DNA of 34,216 bases from a virus: positions 1-34,216 of the IMG/VR virus record IMGVR_UViG_3300044637_000174. One strand, 5' to 3'. The notes beneath the pieces are model-generated. The model searched no databases, was not told where the DNA came from, and saw only the letters and a list, made by a program, of their open reading frames with translations. This document shows positions 9,707 to 17,800 of the stretch, piece after piece. The translations under genes and the position numbers were made by a program. Each line of letters opens with the position of its first letter. The stretch's first letter is position 1.

Positions 9707-10243
9707 ATGGCATTATCAAGTTGCCCGATAACATCGGGAATAGCAAGAGATTGTAGAGATGGCTCACCCGGACTTACAAACGTTTATGCCGTAGAATTTT
9801 CTAACTATACACAAGGAACTATTACCGCTGCAAGTGGTAGTATTACTAACGTAGCTTCTTTTTTACAAACAGGTAAAAAGATGTGGGGTTTTGAATTTGA
9901 CTATGGTAAAGCGAATGAGACTGAGGTTTTAACCGCTAATACAAACGGAACATTAATGAATGCAATTACTTTAAATTTATACATTCCAAAGAAACAAGCT
10001 GCAGTTGCTCAACAAATTTTATTGTTAGCAAAGCAAGATACTATTTGGATGGTTAAAGATAAGAACGGTGCATTCAGATTATTAGGTCAAGAGTTCGGAA
10101 TGAGAATTACAACTGCAACTGCTGCAAGTGGTGCAATGGGTAATGATGATTCTGGATATACAATAGTGTTAACAGGTGAAGAGAGAACGTTTGCAAACGT
10201 TGTGCCAAACGCTTTAGCTGCTTTACTATTGATACCTGCTTAA
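9707..10243 (+). CDS. Major tail tube-like protein (178 aa)
   Basis: A beta-rich protein of 178 residues. The arrangement GLTNVYAVEFSN..., GKKMWGFEFDYGKA, ANTNGTLMNAITLNLYIPKK, DKNGAFRLLGQEFGM, DDSGYTIVLTGEE is one I know from small structural proteins of Bacteroidetes phages proposed to form the tail tube. It sits between capsid and portal-side genes, in its own unit bounded by the capsid stem-loop and a strong terminator, consistent with an abundant protein. The exact role is inferred. Confidence 0.55.
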   Translation: MALSSCPITSGIARDCRDGSPGLTNVYAVEFSNYTQGTITAASGSITNVASFLQTGKKMWGFEFDYGKANETEVLTANTNGTLMNAITLNLYIPKKQAAVAQQILLLAKQDTIWMVKDKNGAFRLLGQEFGMRITTATAASGAMGNDDSGYTIVLTGEERTFANVVPNALAALLLIPA

Positions 10244-10270
10244 TTAACTTCTTAAAATATAAATGTAAGA

Positions 10271-10296
10271 CCCACCCTGTAAGGTGGGCTTTTTTA
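10271..10296 (+). terminator. Rho-independent terminator after tail tube gene
   Basis: The stem CCCACC (10271-10276) pairs with GGTGGG (10283-10288) around a 6-base loop, followed by CTTTTTTATT. It lies 25 bases after the tail tube stop. Transcription of the portal unit beyond it must therefore restart or read through. Confidence 0.85.
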
Positions 10297-10319
10297 TTTA
10301 GTAACATTTGTAACTTTTT

Positions 10320-10335
10320 AGTATTTAATAAGTAT
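10320..10335 (+). promoter_or_regulatory. Late-gene motif, copy 3 (before 136-aa gene and portal)
   Basis: AGTATTTAATAAGTAT abuts the ATG at 10336 and follows a strong terminator by about 24 bases. Since the terminator should end upstream transcription, a promoter is expected here, which favours a promoter role for the motif. The flank AACTTTTT is shared with the copy at 33201. Confidence 0.55.
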
Positions 10336-10746
10336 ATGATGCAATTAATAACAGGGGCTAATACTATTGATATTTCGGTAACGGAAAATTCAACTATTGC
10401 AAATCCTCAATTTGTCTTTGTATTCATTAATGATAATACAGGTCGCAAAGTAGCGTGTACAAGTACTTACACTAACTTAGATAATAACAAGCAACGTTTT
10501 GTTATAACCGTTGGAGCTTCTGTTCCGTTAACTGGCAGCGTTTTATTTGATGACTATGGTAGTTATTCATTCTACGTTTATCAATCGGCTAATGCAGCCT
10601 TATTCAATTATGCAAATATAAATACAACAGATATTAGAACGTTAACAGGTGAAGTTGGAAATGGCAAGGCGTGGTGGAAAGCACCCTCAGTAACTAATAT
10701 TTATTATAAAGATGTAAGAACATCAATCGTAACAAATGGGCAATAA
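10336..10746 (+). CDS. Conserved small virion protein upstream of portal (136 aa)
   Basis: A beta-rich protein without signal or membrane segments. It starts ATGATG, so initiation at 10336 or 10339 cannot be told apart. The C-terminal part (GEVGNGKAWWKAPSVTN) resembles small proteins found next to portals in Bacteroidetes phages. It overlaps the portal gene by 11 bases, so the two are probably coupled. It may be a connector-associated or minor head protein. I do not recognise a defined family. Confidence 0.45.
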   Translation: MMQLITGANTIDISVTENSTIANPQFVFVFINDNTGRKVACTSTYTNLDNNKQRFVITVGASVPLTGSVLFDDYGSYSFYVYQSANAALFNYANINTTDIRTLTGEVGNGKAWWKAPSVTNIYYKDVRTSIVTNGQ

Positions 10747-12844
10747 TATAACACAGGTCGGTAACCTTTTACAAATTGAATTTGATAGCTCGTTTCAACC
10801 TGCTATCAGAAAAATGTCGGGTGGCAAATATCTACAATGGGGTGAGCATAACTCACATCCTAATTACTTATTAGAACTATACAATAGAGATGCCGTTCAC
10901 GGTGCTATTATAAAGGCTAAGGCTGACCATGTTTATGGACGTGGCTTATGTTATGACGAAAGCAAATTAACTTTAGCACAACAAGCGCAATACGATAAAT
11001 TCTTATCACACGCTAATCGCTTTGAAGATTGGAACTCTTTATTTAGAAAGAACGTAACACCATTTGAGATATTTGATGGTATTGCTTTACAAATAGTTTA
11101 CGATTTTAACGGTAAAATAGCAGAAGTTTATAACCAAGAATTTAGCAAATTTAGACGTTCACCCGACGGTAAAACTCTTTTCTATTGTGAGCAATGGGTT
11201 GACGATAATGGATGTGTAAATGACCAAGCACATAAGCATAAATCATTTATTGAATATCCTATTTTTAATCCTAACATTAGAACAGGAACTCAAATACTTT
11301 ACTACAAAACAGAAGTAATGAGTGCAATGGAATTTGGCAATATTTATCCAGCACCAAACTACCAACAAGGTTTACAAGACATTGAAACAAATATTGAGAT
11401 AACTAACTTTAACTATTCACATTTAAAGAATGGAATGTTTGCAAGTGCTATGTTATCTTTATTCAATGGCGAGCCAACTCAGGAAGAGCAAAGAAAATAC
11501 GCTAAATTCTTTGACCGTAAATTCAAAGGTAGTTCTAACACCGGTAAAATGATGTTTAACTTTGTTGACAAAGGCGGTCAAAAAGCTGAGTTAACAACGT
11601 TTTCACAAAGTGATTTAGATAAAATGTTTGAGCAGGTTGCTAAACGTTCACAACAAAATATCTTTACAGCCCATAGAACAGATCCTGCTTTAGCAGCTAT
11701 TTTTGATGGCTCGGTTAACATTGGCGATAACACTATTTATTTACAAAAGTTTGAAAGATGGTTGTTTAGTTATATTGAACATAGACAAGAGATACACTTA
11801 AATATTATTAAAGATTTAGCAGCCGTTAACGGTGTTGATTTATCTTTATTAGAAATAAAACAGAAACAACCTGCTAATGTTGATTTACCTTTTGATACTG
11901 CTTTATTACAATCACTATTTGATTTAGATACTTTACGTGAACATTACGCTAAAAAGTTAGGTATTGATATTAAAGATAAAGTAACGGTTGATGGTGATAT
12001 GGCAGACATTCCAGAAAACCAAGTTAATAATCATATTCAAAAAATGCCAGCTAAACAATGGCGAGATTTAAAAAACTTATTAAAATCAGTAAGGGACGGT
12101 AAAACAGAAAAAAGTATAGCTATATGGAAGCTTAAAACTTCATATAATTTAACAGACCAAGATATTAATGTTTTATTTGCAACACCAGAAGCACAGTTTA
12201 GTAAGTTTGATAAGTTGGTTGATATGACTGATTTTGTTTTAGAATTATTTGAAAAAAATAGTTTAGAAGATAATGACGATGAAATTATAAGCGAAGAGTT
12301 TGTTTCATTTGAAAATAATACGGAAGCTTTTAAGTTTGAGTTTGAAAAACATAAATTTGTAACGGATACAGAAAAACAAGTATTAGATTTATTAAAAGGC
12401 GCACCCGAAACAACACCTGAAAAGACTGCAAAGATTTTAGGATTAGATGTTGAAACGGTTAAGAATATAATTAACAGTTTAGTTGTTGCAGGTTTAATAT
12501 CTACAATAAACAATACAATAACTATCACGCCTAAAGGTTTAGAAACTAACACACCAACTATTGAAACGGAACTATACACCGTTTACAAATATGTAAAAAG
12601 ACCAGATGCTCCCGATTTAGTACCCGGCGGAAAGTCAAGGGTTTTTTGTCAAAAAATGCTTTTGTTAAGTAAAATTAGAAGTTGGACTAGTAATCAAATA
12701 GATGATATAAGCAATGCCTTTGGAGACGATGCTTGGTCGTTTAGGGGGGGTTGGTATTCCGAGCCTAAAAAAGATGGCGGTAAAACTACTAAATACTGCC
12801 GTCACATTTGGAAAGCAATAACTAAATCAAGAACTAAGAAATAA
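10736..12844 (+). CDS. Portal protein with C-terminal extension (702 aa)
   Basis: Residues 1 to about 420 read as a phage portal: early KMSGGKYLQWGEHNSHPNYL, YNRDAVHGAIIKAKADHVYG, later helical stem and wing segments. The protein is some 200-250 residues longer than common portals. The extension has an acidic stretch (about 510-535), a winged-helix-like segment about 543-600 (TEKQVLDLLKG...VVAGLIS...ITITPKG), and an 88-residue end (615-702) with SRVFC, RGGW and CRHIW. That end resembles the C-terminus of minor head or head-morphogenesis proteins, so a portal fused to such domains is likely. It forms the DNA entry channel at one capsid vertex. Confidence 0.75.
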   Translation: MGNNITQVGNLLQIEFDSSFQPAIRKMSGGKYLQWGEHNSHPNYLLELYNRDAVHGAIIKAKADHVYGRGLCYDESKLTLAQQAQYDKFLSHANRFEDWNSLFRKNVTPFEIFDGIALQIVYDFNGKIAEVYNQEFSKFRRSPDGKTLFYCEQWVDDNGCVNDQAHKHKSFIEYPIFNPNIRTGTQILYYKTEVMSAMEFGNIYPAPNYQQGLQDIETNIEITNFNYSHLKNGMFASAMLSLFNGEPTQEEQRKYAKFFDRKFKGSSNTGKMMFNFVDKGGQKAELTTFSQSDLDKMFEQVAKRSQQNIFTAHRTDPALAAIFDGSVNIGDNTIYLQKFERWLFSYIEHRQEIHLNIIKDLAAVNGVDLSLLEIKQKQPANVDLPFDTALLQSLFDLDTLREHYAKKLGIDIKDKVTVDGDMADIPENQVNNHIQKMPAKQWRDLKNLLKSVRDGKTEKSIAIWKLKTSYNLTDQDINVLFATPEAQFSKFDKLVDMTDFVLELFEKNSLEDNDDEIISEEFVSFENNTEAFKFEFEKHKFVTDTEKQVLDLLKGAPETTPEKTAKILGLDVETVKNIINSLVVAGLISTINNTITITPKGLETNTPTIETELYTVYKYVKRPDAPDLVPGGKSRVFCQKMLLLSKIRSWTSNQIDDISNAFGDDAWSFRGGWYSEPKKDGGKTTKYCRHIWKAITKSRTKK

Positions 12845-13383
12845 TGGCAAGTTTATTAATATCAGAAAACTATCTAAAGGAATATACCAACATAAATAAA
12901 AATGTTGATATGACCATCTTAACACCAATTTTACAAGAGGTGCAAGACTTTTATATTATTCCTTTACTTGGAACTAATTTATATAACGAAGTATTAAACC
13001 AAGTTACCACATCAACGGTAACCGTTTTAAACCAAACGTTATTAGATTTAGTTGTGCCTTGTATGTTACACTATGCTAAAATGGAGGCTATGCCGGACAT
13101 GAAGTATAGGCTAATGAATAAAGGCGTAATGATTAAGAATAGCGAAAATTCTAGTGCAGCCGATTTAGCCGAGATTCAATTCTTAATGGATAGGTCTAAA
13201 AATAAAGCAGAGATTTACGCACAAAGAGTAACTAACTATTTAAACAGATATGTTAGTAGCTATCCTTTATACATTAGCAATGTAGAGCGTGATGAAATAA
13301 TGCCTAATAGAAACAACTTTACAAGCGGCATTATGATTGACGATAATGACTGCGATGATTGTTATAAATATTTATATAAATAA
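12844..13383 (+). CDS. Head-tail connector / adaptor protein (179 aa)
   Basis: A mostly helical protein directly after the portal (TAATG overlap). The pattern LISENYLKEYTNINKNVDMTIL, FYIIPLLGTNLYNEVL and the long central helices match the DUF6712-type head completion proteins of Bacteroidetes phages, which act like gp6-type adaptors. It would attach below the portal after packaging. The end is acidic and Cys-containing (DDNDCDDC). Confidence 0.6.
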   Translation: MASLLISENYLKEYTNINKNVDMTILTPILQEVQDFYIIPLLGTNLYNEVLNQVTTSTVTVLNQTLLDLVVPCMLHYAKMEAMPDMKYRLMNKGVMIKNSENSSAADLAEIQFLMDRSKNKAEIYAQRVTNYLNRYVSSYPLYISNVERDEIMPNRNNFTSGIMIDDNDCDDCYKYLYK

Positions 13384-13503
13384 ATGGGAATCAAAAAAGA
13401 ACATATTAAGAAATTAGAACAATTCGAGAAAGCAAATGTTAAGCCAAAACCAACTAAAACAGTTATTCAAAGACAAACAAACAAACCACAACCAACTAAG
13501 TAG
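13384..13503 (+). CDS. Small basic protein (39 aa)
   Basis: ATG follows the preceding stop directly, ending at TAG 13501-13503. The product begins MGIKKEHIKKLEQFEKANV and ends with a Lys/Pro/Thr-rich tail. It overlaps the next gene by 68 bases in another frame. Its good start context and Lys-rich helix-plus-tail form suggest it may be real, perhaps a small head or neck component. Nothing more can be said, and chance is possible. Confidence 0.35.
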   Translation: MGIKKEHIKKLEQFEKANVKPKPTKTVIQRQTNKPQPTK

Positions 13504-14029
13504 TGGTACTTTTTTGTTTGATAGAGTGCCTGAGTTTGGGGCTGCTAATGAAATAACATACCCTTTAATGGGTGTTACTGTTAATCCTGTTACATTAGAC
13601 ATTAACATACATTCGTCATCTTTTGCTTTTGTATTTTTAGATTTAGTACACCAAGATAACAGAAATATGGATGTGCTAATGAGTGAAATGCAAAAGGTAG
13701 CTTTGGAAGTATTCTCGCAAATTAGATCGGATTTACAAACTATTTATAATTGTACAGTAAATGAAAGTATAACCTTAGAACCTTTACAATCGGTTTACGA
13801 TGACGACGTAAGCGGGTGGGGCTTTGAATTAAATGTAGTTCAACATTATGACCATTCAACTTGCACAACACCTAATAATAACACCGCTGGTTTAGTTTCA
13901 ATCTTAGACCAAAACGGAAACGTAATAGCAACACTTAATCCTAATAGTACTTACACGGTTGAGGTATTGCAAGAAATAATACAAACATTAACAGACCCTG
14001 CACCTGCAACAATTATTCAAACTTTATAA
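13436..14029 (+). CDS. Neck / tail-terminator-like protein (197 aa)
   Basis: The pattern NHNQLSSGTFLFDRVPEF, YPLMGVTVNP, FAFVFLDLVHQDNRNMDVLMSEMQKVALEVFSQI and DDDVSGWGFELNVV follows a family I know from Bacteroidetes phage neck regions, where it likely serves as tail terminator. It lies between the connector and the fibre gene. The ATG at 13436 lies inside the 39-residue frame; a later start is possible but would remove the conserved NHNQL segment only if beyond residue 17. The last 50 residues look like a separate small beta tail. Confidence 0.55.
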   Translation: MLSQNQLKQLFKDKQTNHNQLSSGTFLFDRVPEFGAANEITYPLMGVTVNPVTLDINIHSSSFAFVFLDLVHQDNRNMDVLMSEMQKVALEVFSQIRSDLQTIYNCTVNESITLEPLQSVYDDDVSGWGFELNVVQHYDHSTCTTPNNNTAGLVSILDQNGNVIATLNPNSTYTVEVLQEIIQTLTDPAPATIIQTL

Positions 14030-15565
14030 ATGGCAACAGTAGAATTTAGATACGACCCAAAGAACACAGCATGGTTTACCGCTAACGCTGCAATGGTATT
14101 AAAAGCGGGTGAGCCTGCCTATCATGATACGACTGGCTTATTTAAGTTAGGCGATGGTGTAACGGCTTTAAGTGCCTTGTCTTTTTTACCAACGGTAAGT
14201 GCGTCAACTCCAACTATTCAACAAGTATTAACGGCTGGTCAAGTTGCAACAACAACAATAGAAACAACAGGCTTTGTAAAAACGGGCGGTTTATCAACTC
14301 AGTTTTTAAAAGCGGATGGTACTGTTGATAGTAATGTTTACGGTGTTGGTAATGCTTTAACATCAAATCCTTTAAGTCAATTCGCAGCAACAACAAGCTC
14401 ACAATTAGCAGGTGTAATAAGTGATGAAACAGGAAGCGGTGCTTTAGTTTTTGGAACAAGCCCGACTTTTACAACAAATATAACTACGCCTTTGATTGTT
14501 GGAGGTTCGGCTGTTGGTTCGGTAATACAATATAAAGGAACAAGTGGAGTTGGAACATCAACAGTAGCTGCTCATCAATTTTTAGTAGGTAATAATGGGG
14601 CAACTACTGCTATGAATATTCAGAACAATGGCAATGTATATATACCAACTGGTGGTTTAGCTGTTGGTGGTGGGTTTAGTGTAGTTCCAACGGGAGCTGG
14701 TTTTGAATTAGAATATAGCGCACCAACTGCATTTGTAACCGCATACAATAGAACTGGCGGTGCTTGGATTCCGATGACTATAAGAGGTGCTGCATTAACT
14801 TTTCAAAGTTCTAACAATACAATAATATCTTCAACCGCAACAGGTACGGCTTTAACTTTTAGTGGCGCAACGTCTGCTGCAACTGCAATAACAAATTTCA
14901 CATTTAACGCAACCGCAAACACAAATCAAACATTAGGCACTAACATCCCCAACTTTAAAATAACAGGAGCTAACAAACAATGGGCTACGGGTGCTTTAGC
15001 AACACAATACTTCAATTATTTTACAGCCAATACGGTTAGTTTTGTTGGTGCAAGTACTGCTACAAATGTGTATAATTTGTTTTGTGAAAGCCCCATAGCA
15101 GGAGTTAATGCGAGTATAACTAATAGATATGCTGCTGGGTTTGATGGGGATATTAGAATAGTAGGTAATGGGGTAGGAACAACAAATCCGTTTAGGATAC
15201 AAGGTTATGTTTCAGCTCCTGCTAGTTTAACTGCATTTTATACTGCCGCCACTCCATCGGCTATAAATTATAATATAGTTTTTGATCCTACTTACACAAT
15301 CGTAGGTGGCACAGTCGGTTCTTATTTTAGAGTAAATAATGTTACTAATATGCAAGTATTAAATACAGGAATAACAGTAGGATTAACAACTTCTCAAAAA
15401 ATATCTTTTTGGAACGCTACACCAATAGTACAACCTACAACGGCTGTGGCTGCTGCTACCGTTGTAAGCGGAACAGGCGGAAACGTTAAGCACGATGATA
15501 CTTTTGATGGGTACACACTTGAAAAAATAGTAAGGGCTTTAAGAACAATCGGATTGCTAGCATAA
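14030..15565 (+). CDS. Tail fibre / host-recognition protein (511 aa)
   Basis: The N-terminus has WFTANAAMVLKAGEPAYHDTTGLFKLGDGVTALSAL (about 15-50), the segment typical of the N-terminal attachment domain of Mtd-like and other fibre proteins. The long middle is Thr/Ala/Asn-rich with shaft motifs such as TQFLKADGT and GVISDETGSGALVFGTSPTF. The last residues, DDTFDGYTLEKIVRALRTIGLLA, match a conserved fibre C-terminus. It starts directly after the neck gene and ends the structural block. No variable-repeat or reverse transcriptase was seen nearby. Confidence 0.65.
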   Translation: MATVEFRYDPKNTAWFTANAAMVLKAGEPAYHDTTGLFKLGDGVTALSALSFLPTVSASTPTIQQVLTAGQVATTTIETTGFVKTGGLSTQFLKADGTVDSNVYGVGNALTSNPLSQFAATTSSQLAGVISDETGSGALVFGTSPTFTTNITTPLIVGGSAVGSVIQYKGTSGVGTSTVAAHQFLVGNNGATTAMNIQNNGNVYIPTGGLAVGGGFSVVPTGAGFELEYSAPTAFVTAYNRTGGAWIPMTIRGAALTFQSSNNTIISSTATGTALTFSGATSAATAITNFTFNATANTNQTLGTNIPNFKITGANKQWATGALATQYFNYFTANTVSFVGASTATNVYNLFCESPIAGVNASITNRYAAGFDGDIRIVGNGVGTTNPFRIQGYVSAPASLTAFYTAATPSAINYNIVFDPTYTIVGGTVGSYFRVNNVTNMQVLNTGITVGLTTSQKISFWNATPIVQPTTAVAAATVVSGTGGNVKHDDTFDGYTLEKIVRALRTIGLLA

Positions 15566-15579
15566 TTTTATTATATTTA
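15554..15579 (+). promoter_or_regulatory. Putative promoter for lysis genes
   Basis: TATATTTA at 15572-15579 resembles the Bacteroidetes -7 box TAnnTTTG and ends 5 bases before ATG 15584. A TTG lies at 15554-15556, only 15 bases upstream, so the -33 match is poor. A transcript would start at or next to the ATG. Confidence 0.4.
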
Positions 15580-15583
15580 CAGC

Positions 15584-15763
15584 ATGAAAACAGATAAAAT
15601 AGAAGTAGTTGAGGAAGTTGCAGCAACCGACCCAACACAAAAGAAAATTGAAGACTATTCTACAACTGAATTAAAAGCATTAGTTTATGATTCACTTGCT
15701 ACTATTGAAGCCCAACAAGCTAACATTAAATTCATAAATGAGGAATTAAAAAAACGTGGGTAA
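15584..15763 (+). CDS. Small acidic coiled-coil protein (59 aa)
   Basis: It begins MKTDKIEVVEEVAATDPTQ and continues as a helix with Glu/Lys/Ala pattern ending NEELKKRG. No signal peptide or membrane segment. It sits between the fibre and lysis genes, overlaps the next frame by 8 bases, and has a near-consensus -7 box 5 bases before its ATG. Possibly a fibre chaperone or an early lysis-operon gene. I do not recognise the family. Confidence 0.5.
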   Translation: MKTDKIEVVEEVAATDPTQKKIEDYSTTELKALVYDSLATIEAQQANIKFINEELKKRG

Positions 15764-16106
15764 ATTATTAATCATATTTTTGTTATCGTCTATTTGTGTT
15801 AAGTCGCAGATAGACGATAAAACAAAACATTTTTACGCTGGTTTTGGAATTACAGTACTAACAGCCGAAGTTACTAATCAAATGATTGACAAACCGTTTC
15901 TAAGTGCTTTAACGGGCTTTGTAGCCGGTACAACGGCAGGAATATTAAAAGAGGTTGTTTGGGATAGAAAGATGGATAATGGCGTTTATTCTAATAAAGA
16001 TATGGGCATGACTATTTGGGGCGCAGCTTGCGGTGCTTTAGTTATTAGAGTAAGATTTGATTTACAAGATAAAAAGAAAAATAAAGCACTATATTATTAT
16101 GAATGA
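15756..16106 (+). CDS. YfiM-like (DUF2279-type) membrane-associated protein (116 aa)
   Basis: Starts at GTG. The first 17 residues (GKLLIIFLLSSICVKSQ) look like a signal peptide. The body DDKTKHFYAGFGITVL..., GFVAGTTAGILKEVVWD..., YSNKDMGMTIWGAACGAL matches YfiM/DUF2279-type proteins with two small Gly/Ala-rich hydrophobic segments. Phage copies lie in lysis cassettes, as here just upstream of endolysin and holin. A role in envelope disruption is inferred. The C-terminus is basic. Confidence 0.5.
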   Translation: MGKLLIIFLLSSICVKSQIDDKTKHFYAGFGITVLTAEVTNQMIDKPFLSALTGFVAGTTAGILKEVVWDRKMDNGVYSNKDMGMTIWGAACGALVIRVRFDLQDKKKNKALYYYE

Positions 16107-16350
16107 GGTTTCTAAATTAAGGTTTGAATTTAAAGAAGTTGCTTATATTGTTGCGGCTGCAATAGCTTATTTCACTCAACTATCTATTTTGTCTAATAAG
16201 ATTGAAATCTATAAAAGCAAAAGCGATCTAACTTTTCAAGCGCATGACTTTAGAATTTCAGCTTTAGAATTAAGCTTAAAAATTAACAGTTTTCCTAAGC
16301 AAGTTGCAACATTGCCAACAAGTCCAACAATAAAAGGAGAAGATGAATAA
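16099..16350 (+). CDS. Small single-span membrane protein, possible lysis accessory (83 aa)
   Basis: The ATG at 16099 gives MNEVSKLRFEFKEVAYIVAAAIAYF; an in-frame upstream start (16057) would add a Lys/Ile-rich 14-residue leader overlapping the previous gene and seems less likely. There is one membrane segment around residues 13-32, followed by a helix. It overlaps the previous gene by 8 bases, and its stop overlaps the endolysin ATG as TAATG. Likely a holin-like or spanin-like accessory. Confidence 0.5.
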   Translation: MNEVSKLRFEFKEVAYIVAAAIAYFTQLSILSNKIEIYKSKSDLTFQAHDFRISALELSLKINSFPKQVATLPTSPTIKGEDE

Positions 16351-16757
16351 TGAATATTAGTGAACACATAACATTAGAGGAGGCAATATTAAGCCCAACA
16401 GCTTTAAGATTAGGCATAGATAACAAACCTAATAATGCTCAACTTAATAACATGGAAAAGGTAGCAGACTTTTGTTTTGAGCCTTTACGTAAATGGTATG
16501 GCAAGCCTATTAAAATTAATAGTTTCTTTAGAAGTGAAAAACTAAATAAGGCAGTTAAAGGTTCTAAAACTTCGCAACATTGTACCGGTGAGGCAATGGA
16601 TATTAGCGCAGGAAGTAAAGAAGAAAATAAAAAGTTATTTGATTGGTGTAAAGCTAATTTATATTTCGATCAATTAATTAATGAATACGATTATAGCTGG
16701 GTGCATATCAGTTATAAAATGAGTGGAAATAGAAACATGGTTTTAATAATTACATAA
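16350..16757 (+). CDS. Endolysin, M15 family D-Ala-D-Ala-type peptidase
   Basis: A 135-residue zinc peptidase of the peptidase M15_3 type: SEHITLEEAILSPTALRLGIDN at the N-terminus, FRSEKLNKAVKGSKTSQH, then the metal site His77-x6-Asp84 (SQHCTGEAMDI) and His119 (WVHIS). These are the expected zinc ligands. It would cut peptidoglycan cross-links or stems at lysis. No signal peptide, so it needs a holin for release; a holin gene follows two bases later. Confidence 0.85.
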   Translation: MNISEHITLEEAILSPTALRLGIDNKPNNAQLNNMEKVADFCFEPLRKWYGKPIKINSFFRSEKLNKAVKGSKTSQHCTGEAMDISAGSKEENKKLFDWCKANLYFDQLINEYDYSWVHISYKMSGNRNMVLIIT

Positions 16758-16758
16758 T

Positions 16759-17241
16759 ATGCCTTTACCAAAATTCATAACAAACATATTAGCAGGAGGT
16801 GGCTCTAAGTTAATAGAAACAATTAGCAATACAGTTGACGAATTTACTTTATCTAAAGAAGAAAAGGAAGCTATTAAATTAAAACTAATTGAGGAAGCTA
16901 ATAAACACACTCAGTTAATGGAAGTTGAATTAACTAAGCAAATGGATATTGAGCAGAAAGAAATGGACTCAGCTCGTAAGCGTGAAATTGATATTGCGAC
17001 AAGTGATAAAGCACCTTTATTAAATAAAATCATTACACCTATATTAGCCTTGTTAGTTTTAGGCAGTACCTTTATATTTTGGTACATTATTATATTTAAA
17101 GATTTAGAGCCACACAAAGAAGTATTAGTAAGCGGTATAATTGGCAGCTTAACAACTATTTCAATGGGAGTGATAGGTTATTACTTTGGAAGTTCAATAG
17201 GCTCTAAAGACAAACAAACGTTATTAGACAAACTAAAATAA
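16759..17241 (+). CDS. Holin of the 3-TM type (160 aa)
   Basis: A charged helical N-terminal half (Lys/Glu-rich, residues 30-85) precedes two hydrophobic segments, about 92-112 (ITPILALLVLGSTFIFWYIIIF) and 122-144, and the ending YYFGSSIGSKDKQ. This matches the Holin_3TMs family. With the upstream endolysin it forms the lysis pair. It is the last gene of the rightward late operon and is followed by a stem-loop terminator. Confidence 0.7.
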   Translation: MPLPKFITNILAGGGSKLIETISNTVDEFTLSKEEKEAIKLKLIEEANKHTQLMEVELTKQMDIEQKEMDSARKREIDIATSDKAPLLNKIITPILALLVLGSTFIFWYIIIFKDLEPHKEVLVSGIIGSLTTISMGVIGYYFGSSIGSKDKQTLLDKLK

Positions 17242-17246
17242 AAAAA

Positions 17247-17271
17247 CCTAGCTTTCTTAGGGCTAGGCGTT
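17247..17271. terminator. Bidirectional terminator between convergent operons
   Basis: CCTAGC (17247-17252) pairs with GCTAGG (17262-17267). A run of seven A on the left gives a U-tract for leftward transcripts and CGTTTT on the right gives a short one for rightward transcripts. It lies just after the holin stop (17241) and before the end of the leftward lipoprotein gene (17301). Confidence 0.65.
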
Positions 17272-17300
17272 TTAGGTGGGATGCTTTTAGTTAAGTAGTT

Positions 17301-17483
17301 TTACTCAGCACAATAAATGCATTTACTTTTAATTTCTATTAATTGTGTATTAGCCTTTAAATATTGCGTACGGTAATATAGTATATCTTTATTAGCACGA
17401 TCTAATTTAGCCTGTAATATAACAGTTTCTTTTGAATTGCCAGAGCAACTTGTTAACGCTAGTATTAGTATTAAGTATTTCAT
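17301..17483 (-). CDS. Small lipoprotein (60 aa)
   Basis: The start at 17483 gives MKYLILILALTSCSG, a signal peptide with lipobox LTSC, so Cys13 would be lipidated. An in-frame ATG 15 bases upstream is also possible but overlaps the previous gene. The mature part is a 45-residue Lys/Leu/Gln helix ending CIYCAE. It forms a leftward pair with the 95-residue gene. Options are a superinfection-exclusion lipoprotein made outside the late programme, or an o-spanin-like lysis protein. Sequence alone does not decide. Confidence 0.55.
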   Translation of the reverse strand: MKYLILILALTSCSGNSKETVILQAKLDRANKDILYYRTQYLKANTQLIEIKSKCIYCAE

Positions 17484-17487
17484 AACA

Positions 17488-17775
17488 CTATCCCTCAATT
17501 AGTCTTAATTCGTTGTAAATCTCACTATACAAAAAGTAAATAGTTTTGTACAATTCTGCAACGTCTAAACCGTGACGGCTAAACTTCTTAGTAATAGGCT
17601 CTAAACCTTTCTCAACAGAATAGCAAGTAATTACTATCTCATCTGTTTTAAAATCTATCTCTACTCTAACCTCTTCGCATAAAGTTGATAGTGAATAATC
17701 GCCCTGATCTTCATTATAGAATATAGCATGAACAGCTCCTGTTATGTATTCCGTGTTATTGTGTAGTGTTATCAT
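17488..17775 (-). CDS. Hypothetical protein (95 aa), partner of the lipoprotein
   Basis: An acidic, soluble protein without signal peptide (MITLHNNTEYITGAVHAIF...). Strand-rich first half, helical second half (ELYKTIYFLYSEIYNEL). It is first in the leftward pair, with a good leftward -7 box 26 bases before its start, and the lipoprotein ATG lies 4 bases after its stop. I do not recognise the family. Confidence 0.55.
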   Translation of the reverse strand: MITLHNNTEYITGAVHAIFYNEDQGDYSLSTLCEEVRVEIDFKTDEIVITCYSVEKGLEPITKKFSRHGLDVAELYKTIYFLYSEIYNELRLIEG

Positions 17776-17800
17776 ATTTGTTTGGTTTTTAATTATACGT

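Noticed and set aside
12037-12579. Open frame of 180 residues on the minus strand
   Set aside because: It lies opposite the portal extension, is Ser/Asn/Leu-rich as expected for the reverse of Lys/Glu-rich coding sequence, and shows no recognisable domain.
13414-13608. Minus-strand open frame of 64 residues at the connector/neck junction
   Set aside because: It is antisense to two overlapping forward frames and has no promoter or homology-like pattern.
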